Below are positions 36,601 to 47,432 of a DNA stretch of 64,000 nt, piece after piece. The stretch's first letter is position 1. The number at the start of each line of letters is the position of its first letter. Where the stretch lies: assembly GCF_963966145.1 (NCBI RefSeq), contig NC_091046.1, positions 12,462,001-12,526,000 on the forward strand. Direction: 5' to 3'. A model generated the notes under the pieces. That model made no database searches and was not told where the DNA came from. It worked only from the letters and a program-made list of their open reading frames with translations. The translations under genes were made by a program, and so were the position numbers. Origin of the DNA: Tenebrio molitor (Eukaryota; Arthropoda; Insecta; Coleoptera; Tenebrionidae).

Positions 36601-38384
36601 GAAGGTAAAAATATTTTAGTGGCGCCGAAGTTTAGCGTGCAGTACACAAACCCGACGGAAGCCACTGAAGGACAGTCGGTCTGGATCGATTGTGTTGTTG
36701 AAGGAGATCCCAAACCAACAATCCATTGGGACAAGAATCTAAAAATGAACGATTTTGACCAGTCTAGATTTACAGTTTTGGAAAATGGGACACTCTTCAT
36801 AAGCGAGGTTCACAGAGACGACGAAAATAAATATGGATGTACTGCAGGCAACAGCGCCGGCTTGAACAGACAAGAGATTCAGTTGATTGTCCACTGTAAA
36901 TTTGTCGCTTTTAAAAATGTGTCAAATCTAAAGATCAAGTTTTTAGCTCGAGATGGCTTCCATCCAGATGGTGACTCCACAGTTACCAAAGCTGTTCTGA
37001 TCACGATGTCAGTTGCTGGGGCTTACATCATATTGGTTATTGGTCTCATGGTGTGGTGCAGATATAGAAGAAGGTCAAGGAAACTACCTGTGACAGATGG
37101 TACTTGTCAACTTTTCTCTTTTTTTTTTTTGTATTTGATCACGGTGAGATTTCAGCTACAAAAACCGAAAACGGAGATCTGGAACACACCGAGTTGAAGG
37201 ACGGCGCGAACGGACACTGTTCAAAACTGGATACCAACGGACTCGAGGCCTTGAAAGAGGGCCAGAAGAGCGACGGTGCCGAAACGACCCACTCCCAAAG
37301 TTCAAATCAGTCAAAAAAGTCTAAATCGAATTACGACAAGCTAGCCCTGTCGAGGACGCACTTGAAGGAGATGAAACTGATAGGGCGCGGAGAGTTTGGC
37401 GATGTTATGGTGGCTAAACTGGCAAAGAGTGTTTTGCTGTCGGAGCGGCGCAACTCCCAGGCGACCACTCCGACCGCCTCCAGTGAAGATAAGGAACTAA
37501 CAGTATTAGTAAAAGCACTGACACAGACTAAAGACGAAAGCTCGCTTTCGGAGTTCAAGAGAGAAATTGACATGTTTGTGAAACTGTCGCATGAGAACGT
37601 AACAAAGCTGTACGGTCTTTGCCGCGAGGCGGAACCTCACTACATGATACTCGAACATACAGATTGGGTAACAATGATGAATGTTAGTGATTGTTGTTGT
37701 TATTACTCTGTGGGTCGTTTTAGGGGGATTTGAAGCAGTTCTTGGTGGCCACTCAGAAAGATTCTCCTCCGCCGCTGACGCCTGTGCAGTGTGTGGCCAT
37801 AATCCACCAGCTGTGTCGAGGTTTAGATCACTTGGCTGCTGCTCGCTTGCTTCACAAAGACTTAGCGGCGAGAAATTGTCTAGTCACTTCCACTTTAAAG
37901 GCTAAAGTTGGTCTTCCGCGGCTTACGAGAGATCCGTACAGTCAAGAGTACTGCAAGCACATGAATCAAGTAATAATCATCGTCTTGTTAAGTTACTTAG
38001 TGAGGTGACGGTTCTGGTTTTAGATAATACCGTTGCGGTGGTTGCCTTACGAGGCAGTGTACGAGGATGAATACTCCACCAAGAGTGACGTCTATTCGTT
38101 TGCGGTTGTCATGTGGGAGATATTCAATCAAGGCGAATTGCCGTTCCCCAAAATGAACGACACTAGTTTCTTAAATAAATTGAAAGAGAAGAAACTCGAG
38201 TGGAAACCGCATCCGTCGACGCCAGAATCTTTACAAACATTAGAAGTAAGTTTTAGGTGTTCAGGTTGTTGTGGAATGCAAGTGGATTTTGTTGCAGATG
38301 TCTTGTTGGGACGTGAATCCGCAAAACAGGCCGACTTTCTCCGAGTTAGCGAAAGAAATAGAAGAAGTACTTAAGTCTATGTAA
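33663..38384 (+). CDS. otk: PTK7/off-track receptor pseudokinase (5' exon missing)
   Basis: This encodes a transmembrane Wnt/planar-polarity and axon-guidance co-receptor with a catalytically dead kinase. Exons: 33663-33786, 33844-34004, 34058-34205, 34257-34393, 34449-35060, 36299-36568, 36620-36895, 36947-37099, 37156-37667, 37724-37969, 38024-38245, 38298-38384. All joins are GT-AG and in phase, giving about 981 residues. Six Ig domains are visible, each with its Cys pair and Trp (first LRC...YEW...YRC, last IDC...IHW...YGC). A TM helix (AVLITMSVAGAYIILVIGLM) and basic stop-transfer follow. The kinase keeps GRGEFGDV, the VAIK-type Lys (LVKAL) and HKDLAARN, but DFG is replaced by GLPRL. Fly Otk and human PTK7 are of similar length (just over 1,000). 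The first exon enters in phase 1 after a CAG at 33660-33662, so the signal-peptide exon lies upstream. Confidence 0.95.
35061..36298 (+). other. otk long intron (1,238 bp)
   Basis: This is the only long intron in the visible gene, between the fourth and fifth Ig domains; the others are 51-57 bp. Near its 3' end it carries an imperfect inverted repeat (36161-36260) with arms holding CATAAAACTTAAG and ATTAAGTTTTATAAAAC, probably a small foldback element. A GC-richer patch (35.76-35.92 kb, CCGGT/ACCGG-rich) could be regulatory. Confidence 0.8.
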
Positions 38385-39060
38385 ATATAATTTACGAAAT
38401 TGAAGTCGTCTAAACCAAATTTAGAATACGAAATTTTAATAATCGTATAAGCTTCCAGTTTATTGAAAAGAAATATATAAGCCTTATTGCGATGTTAAGA
38501 GCAAATTGATTGTGTCTTGTGTGTACTATTATTGTAATATTTTCTATTTATATTTAGCCATTAAGTTCACTGAGTTTGTAAAATTATCGAGTTTCTTGAT
38601 CTCAAATTTTTAGACTTGGCTGAAAGGAGTTTATACAATTGTACATATCATTTTGTCATTTAAGTATGTAGGTAGTGTATAAAGCATATCATTAAGGTAA
38701 TTTTTAAGTTAATGTTAATGTATATTGATTGTCTTGAGCCACAAAGCACTGCCAAAATACTCTTGAAGACAAAGTAATATACAATCGAGTACATAGACTG
38801 TTTTACAATAAATAAAGCTGTCAATAATAATACGATGTAACAATTTTTGTCAATCATATTCCGACTTCAGTAACAAGTGTTCTTTGCTCATAGCTTTTTA
38901 TAATGCACTTTTATATAGGTACTATACATAGTAATAGTAGTTTACAGTTTTTTTTATTGTTCTGTAGTTTTTTGTAGTGAGAAAGATTCACATGATACGT
39001 ATAATAGCATGACATTCAATTGTATGTAATAAATATGACATTGCTTTTATAATGCAGTGT
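38385..39060 (+). terminator. otk 3' UTR with poly(A) signals
   Basis: AT-rich sequence follows the otk stop. Overlapping AATAAA hexamers occur at 38807-38812 and 38811-38816, and another at 39028-39033. The first pair, about 425 bp after the stop, is the likeliest main cleavage signal. The cleavage site cannot be fixed from sequence alone. Confidence 0.65.
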
Positions 39061-39886
39061 ATTACAAATATGGAGCCTGTGACATTATTAAAGGGCTTTG
39101 CTGATACCAGTGTTGTTTTAACTGTGTTTTAAGAAATTTTTTTCAAAAGACCAGTGTTTCAATTTAGAGAGTAAACAGTTTTGAACATTTTTTAATGTAC
39201 CTATAAATGTTTGTACTTAATTGATAATTGTACATTATAAAAATGTTGTTAATCATACCCTACTCAAATATAACAAAATTATTATTAATGAATTACATTT
39301 GTATGATACATGATCTGTCCATATATTTTAGTGACGTAGCTTTTTATAATGATTTTATACTGTATTGTCCATTTTTATATAATTATGCATAATCATCTCT
39401 TGTGATATGTATTCTAAATTACAAAAAATATACGACTGTGTATTAAGTCATTTGCGTTTTATTTTTTCTGAGCCTGAAAACAATGTAGGTAGTACCAATT
39501 TATTTTTGGGCATAAAATGTACCCAGAAGAAAAAGAAATTAAAATGTTTTTTTTTTCAGTATGTTGTTTTTGCATTTTAATACAATCCCTGCCAGCGTTT
39601 AGGTATTTAATATTTCTACATTTTAATGCTTCCTTTGAAAATAACTTTTTAACACAAGAAGATGGTCTTTCTTGTCCACATTTTGACGCATATGGTTTTT
39701 GCATATTTGCTCCCGGAAGTTAGCAACCACCCCCAACTTTTTTTTTTTTCAAATGGAAGGGTATGCCAAGTGACACCTCGTTTGAAAGGTTACTTAGCAA
39801 GGAGTACAACGCACTATTTGTTTCCTGAATATTTTCAAAGCCTACGGGTTAAAAAATAAAAACCAATTTTATAAGTTTAACATTAT
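39061..39886. other. intergenic, likely flank of decayed mariner
   Basis: No gene was found. The part from about 39460 to 39886, next to the transposase remnant, may be non-coding sequence of that element, but terminal repeats were not identified. Confidence 0.4.
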
Positions 39887-40058
39887 TTAATGCAAAAAAT
39901 GTTCAAAATGGCCACCGTTTGTTTGTTGGCAAATTGCAAATCGATAGTAACCAGCATCCCTTACATTTCGTAACATTTCCGGTGTGATTTGCCTAACTTC
40001 ATGCGTCATGCCTAAAACCGAAGAATATTGAGGACCTTAAGCAACGTATTAGGCATGA
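39887..40058 (-). pseudogene. mariner-like transposase C-terminus, inverted and broken
   Basis: On the - strand, 40012 down to 39887 reads EVRQITPEMLRNVRDAGYYR, then the terminal NGGHFEHFLH and a stop. This is the usual end of a Tc1/mariner-type transposase. The next upstream piece of the same protein (IEDLKQRIRHE) is found on the opposite strand at 40018-40058. The two parts therefore face each other, and the join is an imperfect palindrome. Nothing of the catalytic core was found. Confidence 0.75.
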
Positions 40059-40349
40059 ACCATAAAATTAGCCAAATCACCAGTTGAAAAAGATCAGCTA
40101 TTGATTCTCATGGCGAGACGGTTGTTGATTAGGTTATACAGGAGTGCTCTGATCTCTTGCCTGTTGGTACAAAAAACGTCTAACTTTCCTTCCATATCAG
40201 CTCAAATGCACCATAGAAACAGTATAAGTTATAAGATATTAGTGTTAGAAAAAAGAATGTAACAACTTATCTAAATTTAAAGTACATCTTAGACCAACGG
40301 TGGTGGCTAACCCGCGGCACGCGTGCCACTATTGGCAGTTTGGTACGCG

Positions 40350-40830
40350 CCGTAGAGGGATATGGAGGGAGCACTCTTCAAAAAAGTGGATACGACCGCG
40401 CTTTTCTGTAGACCTAATAAAAGGTCTCCAGATGAGCCGAGCGAAACCGAAGTTAACGCAGATATTTCATCTTTCCAGTGGCGTCCCTTTAACTTTTTTC
40501 TGGGGACAATTTTTGTAGGAATTGTAGGAAGACGACGGTAAATATTTAGTAAAAAATAAAAACAGATCAGAGTTATACAACTGAAAAAATACAAAGACAA
40601 TTCACCAACCGGTCCACGTGTAAAAAAGCAAATCCCAGTAAAATGACGGAACACCGACGCCTATGAAGCATCTGATGCCCAACGACCCTCGTCACGAAAT
40701 TTCACGAAGTACTGGCGGTCATTTTAAAAGGTGTCATAAAAGGTCTCCGCACAGGTCTCGCGACGTGCCGCTTTCTTTACATTGCCAGCATAGGCACTAT
40801 AGACAGTGCTCCCTCCATATCCCTCTACGG
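40350..40830. repeat. inverted-repeat element, about 480 bp
   Basis: CGTAGAGGGATATGGAGGGA(GCAC) at 40351-40374 is matched exactly by its reverse complement at 40806-40829. The interior is GC-richer and non-coding to the eye. It abuts the first MITE-3 copy. Confidence 0.7.
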
Positions 40831-40984
40831 AACGTTTTTTTGTTCGACGAGCCCCTTAAAGGCTCCAAATCGCTTAAGACCTTTAAAATTAGCTTGACGT
40901 TTCGTTTTGACAAGTTGTGACATTTATCAAAATCCGTTCACATAGGAGAAAATTCTCAAATTCTGACAGAGTCGAACAAAAAAA
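40831..40984. mobile_element. MITE-3 copy 1
   Basis: A 154-bp unit with ends TTTTTTTGTTCGAC / GTCGAACAAAAAAA. It is nearly identical to the copy at 41733-41885, with a handful of differences seen by eye, in the same orientation. Confidence 0.85.
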
Positions 40985-41081
40985 TATTTTATCAATATTT
41001 CAGTGTATTATTGTCATTTACACCAAAAAACTTCCAATATTAATGTTCAAACTCTACTTTTTAACATCTGTTGCAGATGTA

Positions 41082-41506
41082 TACAGGAGGTTCCAGAATT
41101 CACGCCCATCTCTAGAAGGGGGTGTTCTGGATTAACTTCTGAGTGATAATCTGCAGAAAAAAATGTCCAGGCTCCAATGATTTAAGAGCTAGAGGACGAT
41201 TAAGTTGGCCAATCAGAATGCTGTTTGAAGGGGAGTTGGTTATCAAAAGAGAGCGAGCTTTGGAACAAATGTTACATGGAGGTGGCAAGAACCAATGGTA
41301 TTGAAATGAATATGATTTTTCAGTAAGATTTTTAATGCTTAGTGGTTATTACAACTTTAATTACTTCACAAATTGATCATAAAATCTAATGTGTTGTAGT
41401 TTTTATACCGTTAAAACCTGGACATTTTTTTCTGCAGATTATCACTCAAGTTATTAATCCAGAACCTCCCCTTCAAGGGCTGGACGCGAATTCTGGGACA
41501 CCTGTA
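41082..41506. mobile_element. TA-flanked inverted-repeat element, 425 bp
   Basis: The ends TACAGGAGGTTCCAGAATTC and GAATTCTGGGACACCTGTA lead into inverted arms of about 90 bp, ending in TCTGCAGAAAAAAATGTCCAGG. TA flanks both sides. It is non-coding. Confidence 0.85.
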
Positions 41507-41732
41507 TAGTTGCATCCGTTACCTTGAATTACCAATTACATAATACAAAATTCCCTAGAATTTGAAAATTTAATTTTTTTATTTAAAAATTAAAACAAGG
41601 GTGCAAATTCGAAAAAATAACATAAAAATAGTAGTTTATTTGACGAGTTTGTGTGTTCTCGTTTCACTCGCGTTTTAAAATGGCCCACCCGTGCCAAAAA
41701 AGGCCCAATTTACACACGAACGAGTTGAATAC

Positions 41733-41885
41733 AACGTTTTTTTGTTCGACGAGCCCATTAAAGGCTCCAAATCGCTTAAAACCTTTAAAATTAGCTTGAC
41801 GTTTCGTTTTGACAAGTTGTGACATTTATCAAAATCCGTTCACATAGGAGAAAATTCTCAAATTCTGACAGTGTCGAACAAAAAA
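41733..41885. mobile_element. MITE-3 copy 2
   Basis: Same ends and body as the unit at 40831-40984. The near-identity of the two copies suggests recent movement or a local duplication. Confidence 0.85.
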
Positions 41886-42606
41886 CTCATTTTATAACTG
41901 TTTTTATTGTTTTTTTTTTTAAATAATTAAACTGTGCTTTATTTAATGTTTACTCGATGTATTGTAATTTGGTAGCACTTTGCTAATACATAATAAACTT
42001 CTTTCCTTCTTTTCTTTCTTTCCGTTTCCTTGCCTTGCCTTCCAGTGACTCCATGGACAAATAAAGTTTCCTTTTGAGTTTTGACATAACTATAAAAAAT
42101 TGAATGGGATGAGATTGGAAAACCGCGCAGCCTACTCAATGAATCTTCAGAAATCTAAATTAAGCAATGATTTATGAGTACCTACATATCTTTAGTTTGA
42201 AAAATGTTTTATTGTTAAATTGCTGATGTTGAAATATCGAAATTCAACCATGTGAGTATCATGTTTTTATTAAAGGAAGAATTTATTTTGTGTGGAAATT
42301 TCGACGTAAAGCTAGAATTTCACCGCCTCTCTATATTGAACTGTTGCAGTTATTTGCGAAAAATTCAGCGGGTAAAAAGACATTTCCATTATTCCAAACT
42401 TTTGACGCTCACCATAGAGGGGTAAAAATCACCAAGGTGGTAAATTACAAGTTTGGTTTTATGATGAAAAAACTTGGAAGCTATGATTATGAAAATTAGC
42501 TTAAATCGTCACTAAACTTGTGTATAAATAATAATTAAATTGGGCAAGCACAAAACACATTAATTTTTTTCTAATTTGTTTTTCAAAAAAGCCATCGCAA
42601 AAAATC
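41886..42606. other. intergenic, no gene recognised
   Basis: No gene or element end was recognised. Confidence 0.45.
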
Positions 42607-43217
42607 GTCATTTCGAGAACTTTCTTTTTCTAGCATTAGCTTTTTTTCTTCGGCGCAAATTAGCGCAAATAAGACGAACTATCTTTTTTTAGTAACTTTT
42701 TCAGCCTTGTTTTGGTATTTTCAGCCTCGTGGTGCCATATTGCTATGATAAAAACAACAAGTATAATATCTTGTTGAAAATTGTGTAAACACAACATAAA
42801 CAATACATTTATTGAGAATTTGCAATAGCAGATATCACTCCAGGAATGAAACAGTCATCCTGGGAACATCATTATCATTTTGAGAACATGAAATCATGTC
42901 CGGGATCGTTCCCGAAATGACCGTTCCCGAAATGACGTTTTCAACTAAACGCTGTTTTTTTTTTGACGGCAGCCATTTTCGACGCGGTCTGACATGGTTA
43001 GTGTAAAATACTTCAGGTTATTGTTTTAATGTTGAAATCTAAAAGGAATTTTTTCAATATTCCAAACTTATAAACGCGTTCCCGGAATGATGACTTATTG
43101 ATGTACGCTCTGTAAATAGTGAATTGAAAGGTACTTATCACTTAATTATAATTAATTTGGCGAAAAACACTTATGACGGCCGGTTATAATATCATCTCCT
43201 ACCACAAATTGCGGCTA

Positions 43218-44582
43218 GCACCTAAAGCACAGATTACTCATATAAGCAGATAGTGCATTTGACCAGCAATGCATTGATTGTAGCGGTCCAAGATTCTTGC
43301 CGCGGTAACTTTCGTTTGGTTCGCGCGAATTTAAAATGTGACCCGATCGACGCGGAATTCTAAAATTGTAAATAAAGCAAATAAAACCAATATATGAGTT
43401 CTAATCAGTTCTATTGATGTTATGTCCATAAAAATGATACAGAAAATAAAACCAGAATAAAATATTAACGTAATATATCTTTCAGAAAGAAAAAATAATT
43501 AAAAAAAAGGAATACAATTCAAACAAATCAATTATTCTAAATAAAACAATCAAACTGGAAACGGGCTAACCCATACAGACTTAATTGTGGCATGAAATAA
43601 GTTTAAATTTTGTTGTATTGAATTTAAACCACAGTTTTATTTATACCAATTAATTGTAAGTTATTATTAGGCTTTGGTTCTAAAGATATTATGTTGTAGT
43701 CAATTATAACTACACTAACCGACACAAAAAACGACTCACTTTGAAATTTATTAATATAATTAAGTAAGTAATTCATTGTCTTAGAAAAATTTTTTGATGT
43801 CATGTTGTATTGATGTGTTATTTAAGTTATTCTTTGTCAAAGAATATCCGACAAACAAAACATTAAACACAGCAAATACAATTTTAATGAAAAAAAAAAT
43901 AAAAGTAATTTTCCAGAAAAAAATTTATTTTATGAAAAATTGCCAAAATTTGAACAGCATTTTGAATTAGTATCTCGTATTGTCACATTAAATCTTTTAA
44001 CACGTAAATTAACCGACAAAAACACAACGTGGAAAAACGCAAATTTTCTAATTATTTATTTAAACAAAACAATTCGGTTGCCATGGTGACCATAGCACTC
44101 CCGATCATTGAAAATATCCCAATTTAACTATAATAAAGAAAAATAAGCACAAATATAATTTCAAGATCATTTATTAAAGAAATCATAATGAGTCGTTTTT
44201 TGTGCCGGTGAGTGTATTATATTAAGTATATATTTCTATATTTTCTGGGTTAGGCCGTTTTATCTTTTACACTATCTCAAATAAATGCTTCACAAAGTCA
44301 CAAATGCGATACATTCAATAACTTTCTGTTTTTAAGTGTTGGGCAATTTATGTTGCGGTTGTAATATTTTAATGCATAATAAATTCTCATGTGGACATAC
44401 AGTTTTAGAGAATAATCTAAAGGAAAATTCTTCGTTATCGTATTTATTAACAAAACCAACTAAACAGGTTTTTAAATTCGTGCGAACCAAAACAGAGACT
44501 TGCGCACTGAAACTGAAACAATTCGAGGTCCGAGTGCACTATCTGTTTATATGAGTAATCTGTGCCTAAAGGTTGTGTTCAT
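43218..44582. mobile_element. inverted-repeat element, 1.36 kb, with nested insertion
   Basis: CACAGATTACTCATATAAGC(AGATAGTGCA) near the left end is matched by TGCACTATCTGTTTATATGA(GTAATCTGTG) near 44550. A weaker inner match continues to GGTTCGCGCGAATTTAAAA / TTTTTAAATTCGTGCGAACC. The arms are about 110-120 bp with gaps. A TA-flanked element occupies the middle (43711-44216). No transposase was recognised. Confidence 0.75.
43711..44216. mobile_element. TA-flanked inverted-repeat element, 506 bp
   Basis: The ends TACACTAACCGACACAAAAA(ACGACTCA) and TGAGTCGTTTTTTGTGCCGG(TGAGTGTA) form inverted termini of about 28 bp. It is AT-rich and non-coding inside, and lies within the element at 43218-44582. 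Confidence 0.85.
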
Positions 44583-44826
44583 TATAAATTCTTTTCAGCT
44601 AGTTACAACTGTGTTCACTGAAATGATGCATACTTTGTCGGACAAAATATTTAAGCATTTTTCTATTTAAATTAATTAGATTTTTTGAATAATAGTTAAA
44701 AAAATTAGATGTTAAATAAAATTGGCCGCTGATAAGTAGTGGAAACTGTTAAATATCGTTTATTGTATGGGAATTCCTGATGTATATTTCTAAGGATCGA
44801 TCCTTGGGACGCGTTCTCGAAATGAC

Positions 44827-45261
44827 TTTCCATACATATATCTTGAAATAATATTAAATATTATTTACTTTTGAAGTATATTGTATGATGTACAGTTAAA
44901 ACAAATGAATTTTAGTATTTACTAATGTTCACTTGTGCAATAAAATGGTAATTTTTGTAATTTATTTGCTGGCGAAGCAAATTTGCCACCTTGGTGATTT
45001 TGAGCCAGAGACGCTCACTGGTGAGTAGCGGCATCTAGTCATCTACTGCAGCATTATAAGATCAATTCTTCTGCTGTAATTTCTGTAACTGTAAACAGGT
45101 GCACTTCGTGCCACTACAAGAGCTACTCACCGGAACACCAGATGGAATTTGTGCTTATTTTTAAAAACAAGGGATTTTAAAAGAAGGATTTTAATTTCAC
45201 TTAAATTTCATTTGTCATGTTAATAACGAAGGAAATTTTCAACAAAGAATGCACAAATAAA
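44827..45261. other. intergenic, no gene recognised
   Basis: No gene recognised. Confidence 0.45.
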
Positions 45262-45315
45262 GAGCGATCAAATTAATTTGTAATCAAGTTATCCATGAAT
45301 CCGAAATCCTATGTC

Positions 45316-46534
45316 CAGGGCCGCCGCGTACAGGTGTGCAGGTTGTTCACCGCACAAGGGCGGCAAATTAAAGGGGCGGCATTTTGAGATTGGTGTTAAC
45401 CAAAGTACACATCAGTGTAAGTACTTACATATTACTTTTATAATAAAATTTATTTTTTCGTTTCCATTTGGTAAAATCCTACAATTATGTCCAGATGTCT
45501 TCGTCCTCAGTGACCCTGCTTAGACTTCAAAGGGCCATAAGGCAATAAATACCAAGGGGGCACATTTTGGAATAAACCCAGTTTGCACCATAAATATCCG
45601 CCCCGGACCGCCCGCCACACCGTATTCATTCAGAATATCACAAATAGACATGGTCACGGTCTAGACGTGGTTGCACATGTTTGGCATTGTGATCTCGATT
45701 TGTTTTATGTAAAAAACTATATTTTAGGTAATTTTACCTACTTTCCTACTTATACCTGAATTAAGCATTTTTCAAAAGAAACCTATTAATAAAATTTTGC
45801 AGCGAAGTGTTTTTAATGTTAATTACAAATGTTGTCTTATCAACTGATTATACAGCGTGTAATAAAAATAAATGAATTTATTTTTAACTGGTACATAATA
45901 GTATTCATCAATTACAACTGTTTAAATAAAAAATTTTAGAATTTGCAAAATTGAACTGCCATTTGTCCCCCCTTTATTTTGACGTTCACGTTGAGTGCAA
46001 TTTTTAAAAATCTGAACATTTTCATGTTGTATTTGATGAATAAAAAGGTCTCACTTTCGTTTGTTTATTGTTACCTCCCTGCTTTATTTCTTTATTAGAT
46101 GTAGGTATGTACGTAGTTAGATTAAAATCGTTTGATAGGCTGGTAAGTAAAGTTTTAGTAAATTTAGATTAATTTTTAAAACCCTTCAGAATTTGTTTAA
46201 AAAAAATTATTCAGAAAAGTTGTTGTAATTGATGAGTACTATTACCAGTTAAAATAATTGCACTTATTTTTGTTACACCCTGTATTTATTTAAATGAAAT
46301 CTAATGTTTTATTATGAGGCGAATGATGAAGCCTAAAGATAATTTTAAAATTCACTTTTTTTGCTATTTTTAACAGAACTTAAAGGAGAATGAATACATA
46401 TTTAAAATTATCCATAATGTCAACGCATAAAACAATGGAAATAGGAAATTTTCTTAAATCTTTCTGAGGGGGAGGGGGAGGGGGCATTTTTTAAAGTTTG
46501 CACAAGGGCGGCTCATAAGCACCCGGCGGCCCTG
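45316..46534. mobile_element. non-autonomous hAT element, 1219 bp
   Basis: Termini CAGGGCCGCCG and CGGCGGCCCTG are flanked by an 8-bp duplication, CCTATGTC (45308-45315 and 46535-46542). CAGGG ends with an 8-bp duplication are the hallmark of hAT. Subterminal GCACAAGGGCGGC recurs at both ends. No transposase frame was found. A G-rich run (46466-46484, three runs of five G) lies near the right end. Another element is nested at 45851-46285. Confidence 0.92.
45851..46285. mobile_element. TA-flanked element nested in the hAT, 435 bp
   Basis: The ends TACAGCGTGTAATAAAAATA and TATTTTTGTTACACCCTGTA open inverted arms of about 65 bp, running to CATCAATTACAAC. It is non-coding and of mariner/Tc1 type by its TA target and TACAG end. 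Confidence 0.88.
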
Positions 46535-46852
46535 CCTATGTCGTTACTTGAACTCCACGCTCCAATAAACACAGTTTGAAACACAGGTTAGATCACGACA
46601 ATCAATCGCAAAGACCTACGGATTCAAATCCATGGATGACTCGATTATAAATTAATTTGATCGCTCGATATGTACAAAGAGATGATGTCAAATAGAAATA
46701 ATTTACTTTCTCGTCGTTATTAAAAAAATATGTAATACAGTATGGTGATAAAGTAAGGAACAAAATTTATAATTGCGTTATTCAAGCAAAACGCCCGGAC
46801 AGGTCAATTTTATTTTTTAATTAGCCACCTTATGACATAAACATTTTATTTA

Positions 46853-46883
46853 TGACGTCATGTATTTCTGCACAATGACGTCA
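46853..46883. promoter_or_regulatory. two CRE-type palindromes
   Basis: Perfect TGACGTCA octamers lie at 46853-46860 and 46876-46883, 23 bp apart start to start. This is the consensus for CREB/ATF bZIP factors. No gene lies close by, so function is unproven. Confidence 0.5.
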
Positions 46884-47240
46884 TGATTGTTTTTTTTTCA
46901 ATGACAACCCCAATTTTTTCTGCTGTTTTTTATAGATGGTGTAAAAAAATGGTATCTTAGATAAGATTTTTTGAGAAAATTTTACTTCAAAAATGTAATT
47001 AAATTTTTAATGTAAAATTTTAATTGACCTCAAACAAAAATAAACAAACATCTAAGGTTAACAATAAAATGTAACGCAAATATTGTCACCCACGCTTGAA
47101 TTTGAATATCACGAGTGCGAAGCACGAGTGGTATTCTCAAGCGTTGGGGACATGAGTGAAAACACCACCACCAAAATAGTCTACTTAACTTTGACTAAGA
47201 ATGGTATTCGAGGGACTATTCAACGAACAAAATTTACATT

Positions 47241-47303
47241 TTCCTGATAATCATCACTAGTGCAAATAATCTATAATTTGCACATGTGATGAATAATCAG
47301 GAA
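47241..47303. repeat. 63-bp palindrome
   Basis: TTCCTGATAATCATCACTAG(TGCAAAT) pairs with ATTTGCACATGTGATGAATA(ATCAGGAA) across an 8-bp loop, with small mismatches. Confidence 0.75.
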
Positions 47304-47432
47304 GTTTCGTTCCGATTGGTTCAGAAATGACAAATCGTGCATTTTTATTGGAAAATTTGATGTGAGTTGAATACTCATTCAAATTTTTAATTGCTAAAAT
47401 GCCATATATTTTTTTAGTTTTATCTAAAACTC

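Larger units (their letters stand above)
42607..44826. repeat. cluster of GTTCCCGAAATGAC-like motifs
   Basis: Seven variants of a 14-bp word occur. They are inverted at 42607, 42855 and 42875, and forward at 42909, 42924, 43078 and 44813. Inverted copies lie to the left and forward copies to the right, so the outermost pair could be the ends of a 2.2 kb element enclosing the inverted-repeat element at 43218-44582. Two forward copies are in tandem (42909-42937). Confidence 0.55.
45262..46666. mobile_element. MITE-2 copy 2, split by a hAT element
   Basis: GAGCGATCAAATTAATTTGT (from 45262) and ATTAATTTGATCGCTC (to 46666) are the ends of a MITE-2. The two halves join at CCTATGTC, matching the uninterrupted copy at 48098-48281, where the site reads CCGTATGTCG. 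The hAT element at 45316-46534 fills the gap. Confidence 0.9.

Noticed and set aside
46466..46484. G-quadruplex candidate (three runs of five G)
   Set aside because: There are only three G runs, while a standard intramolecular quadruplex needs four; mentioned only within the hAT entry.
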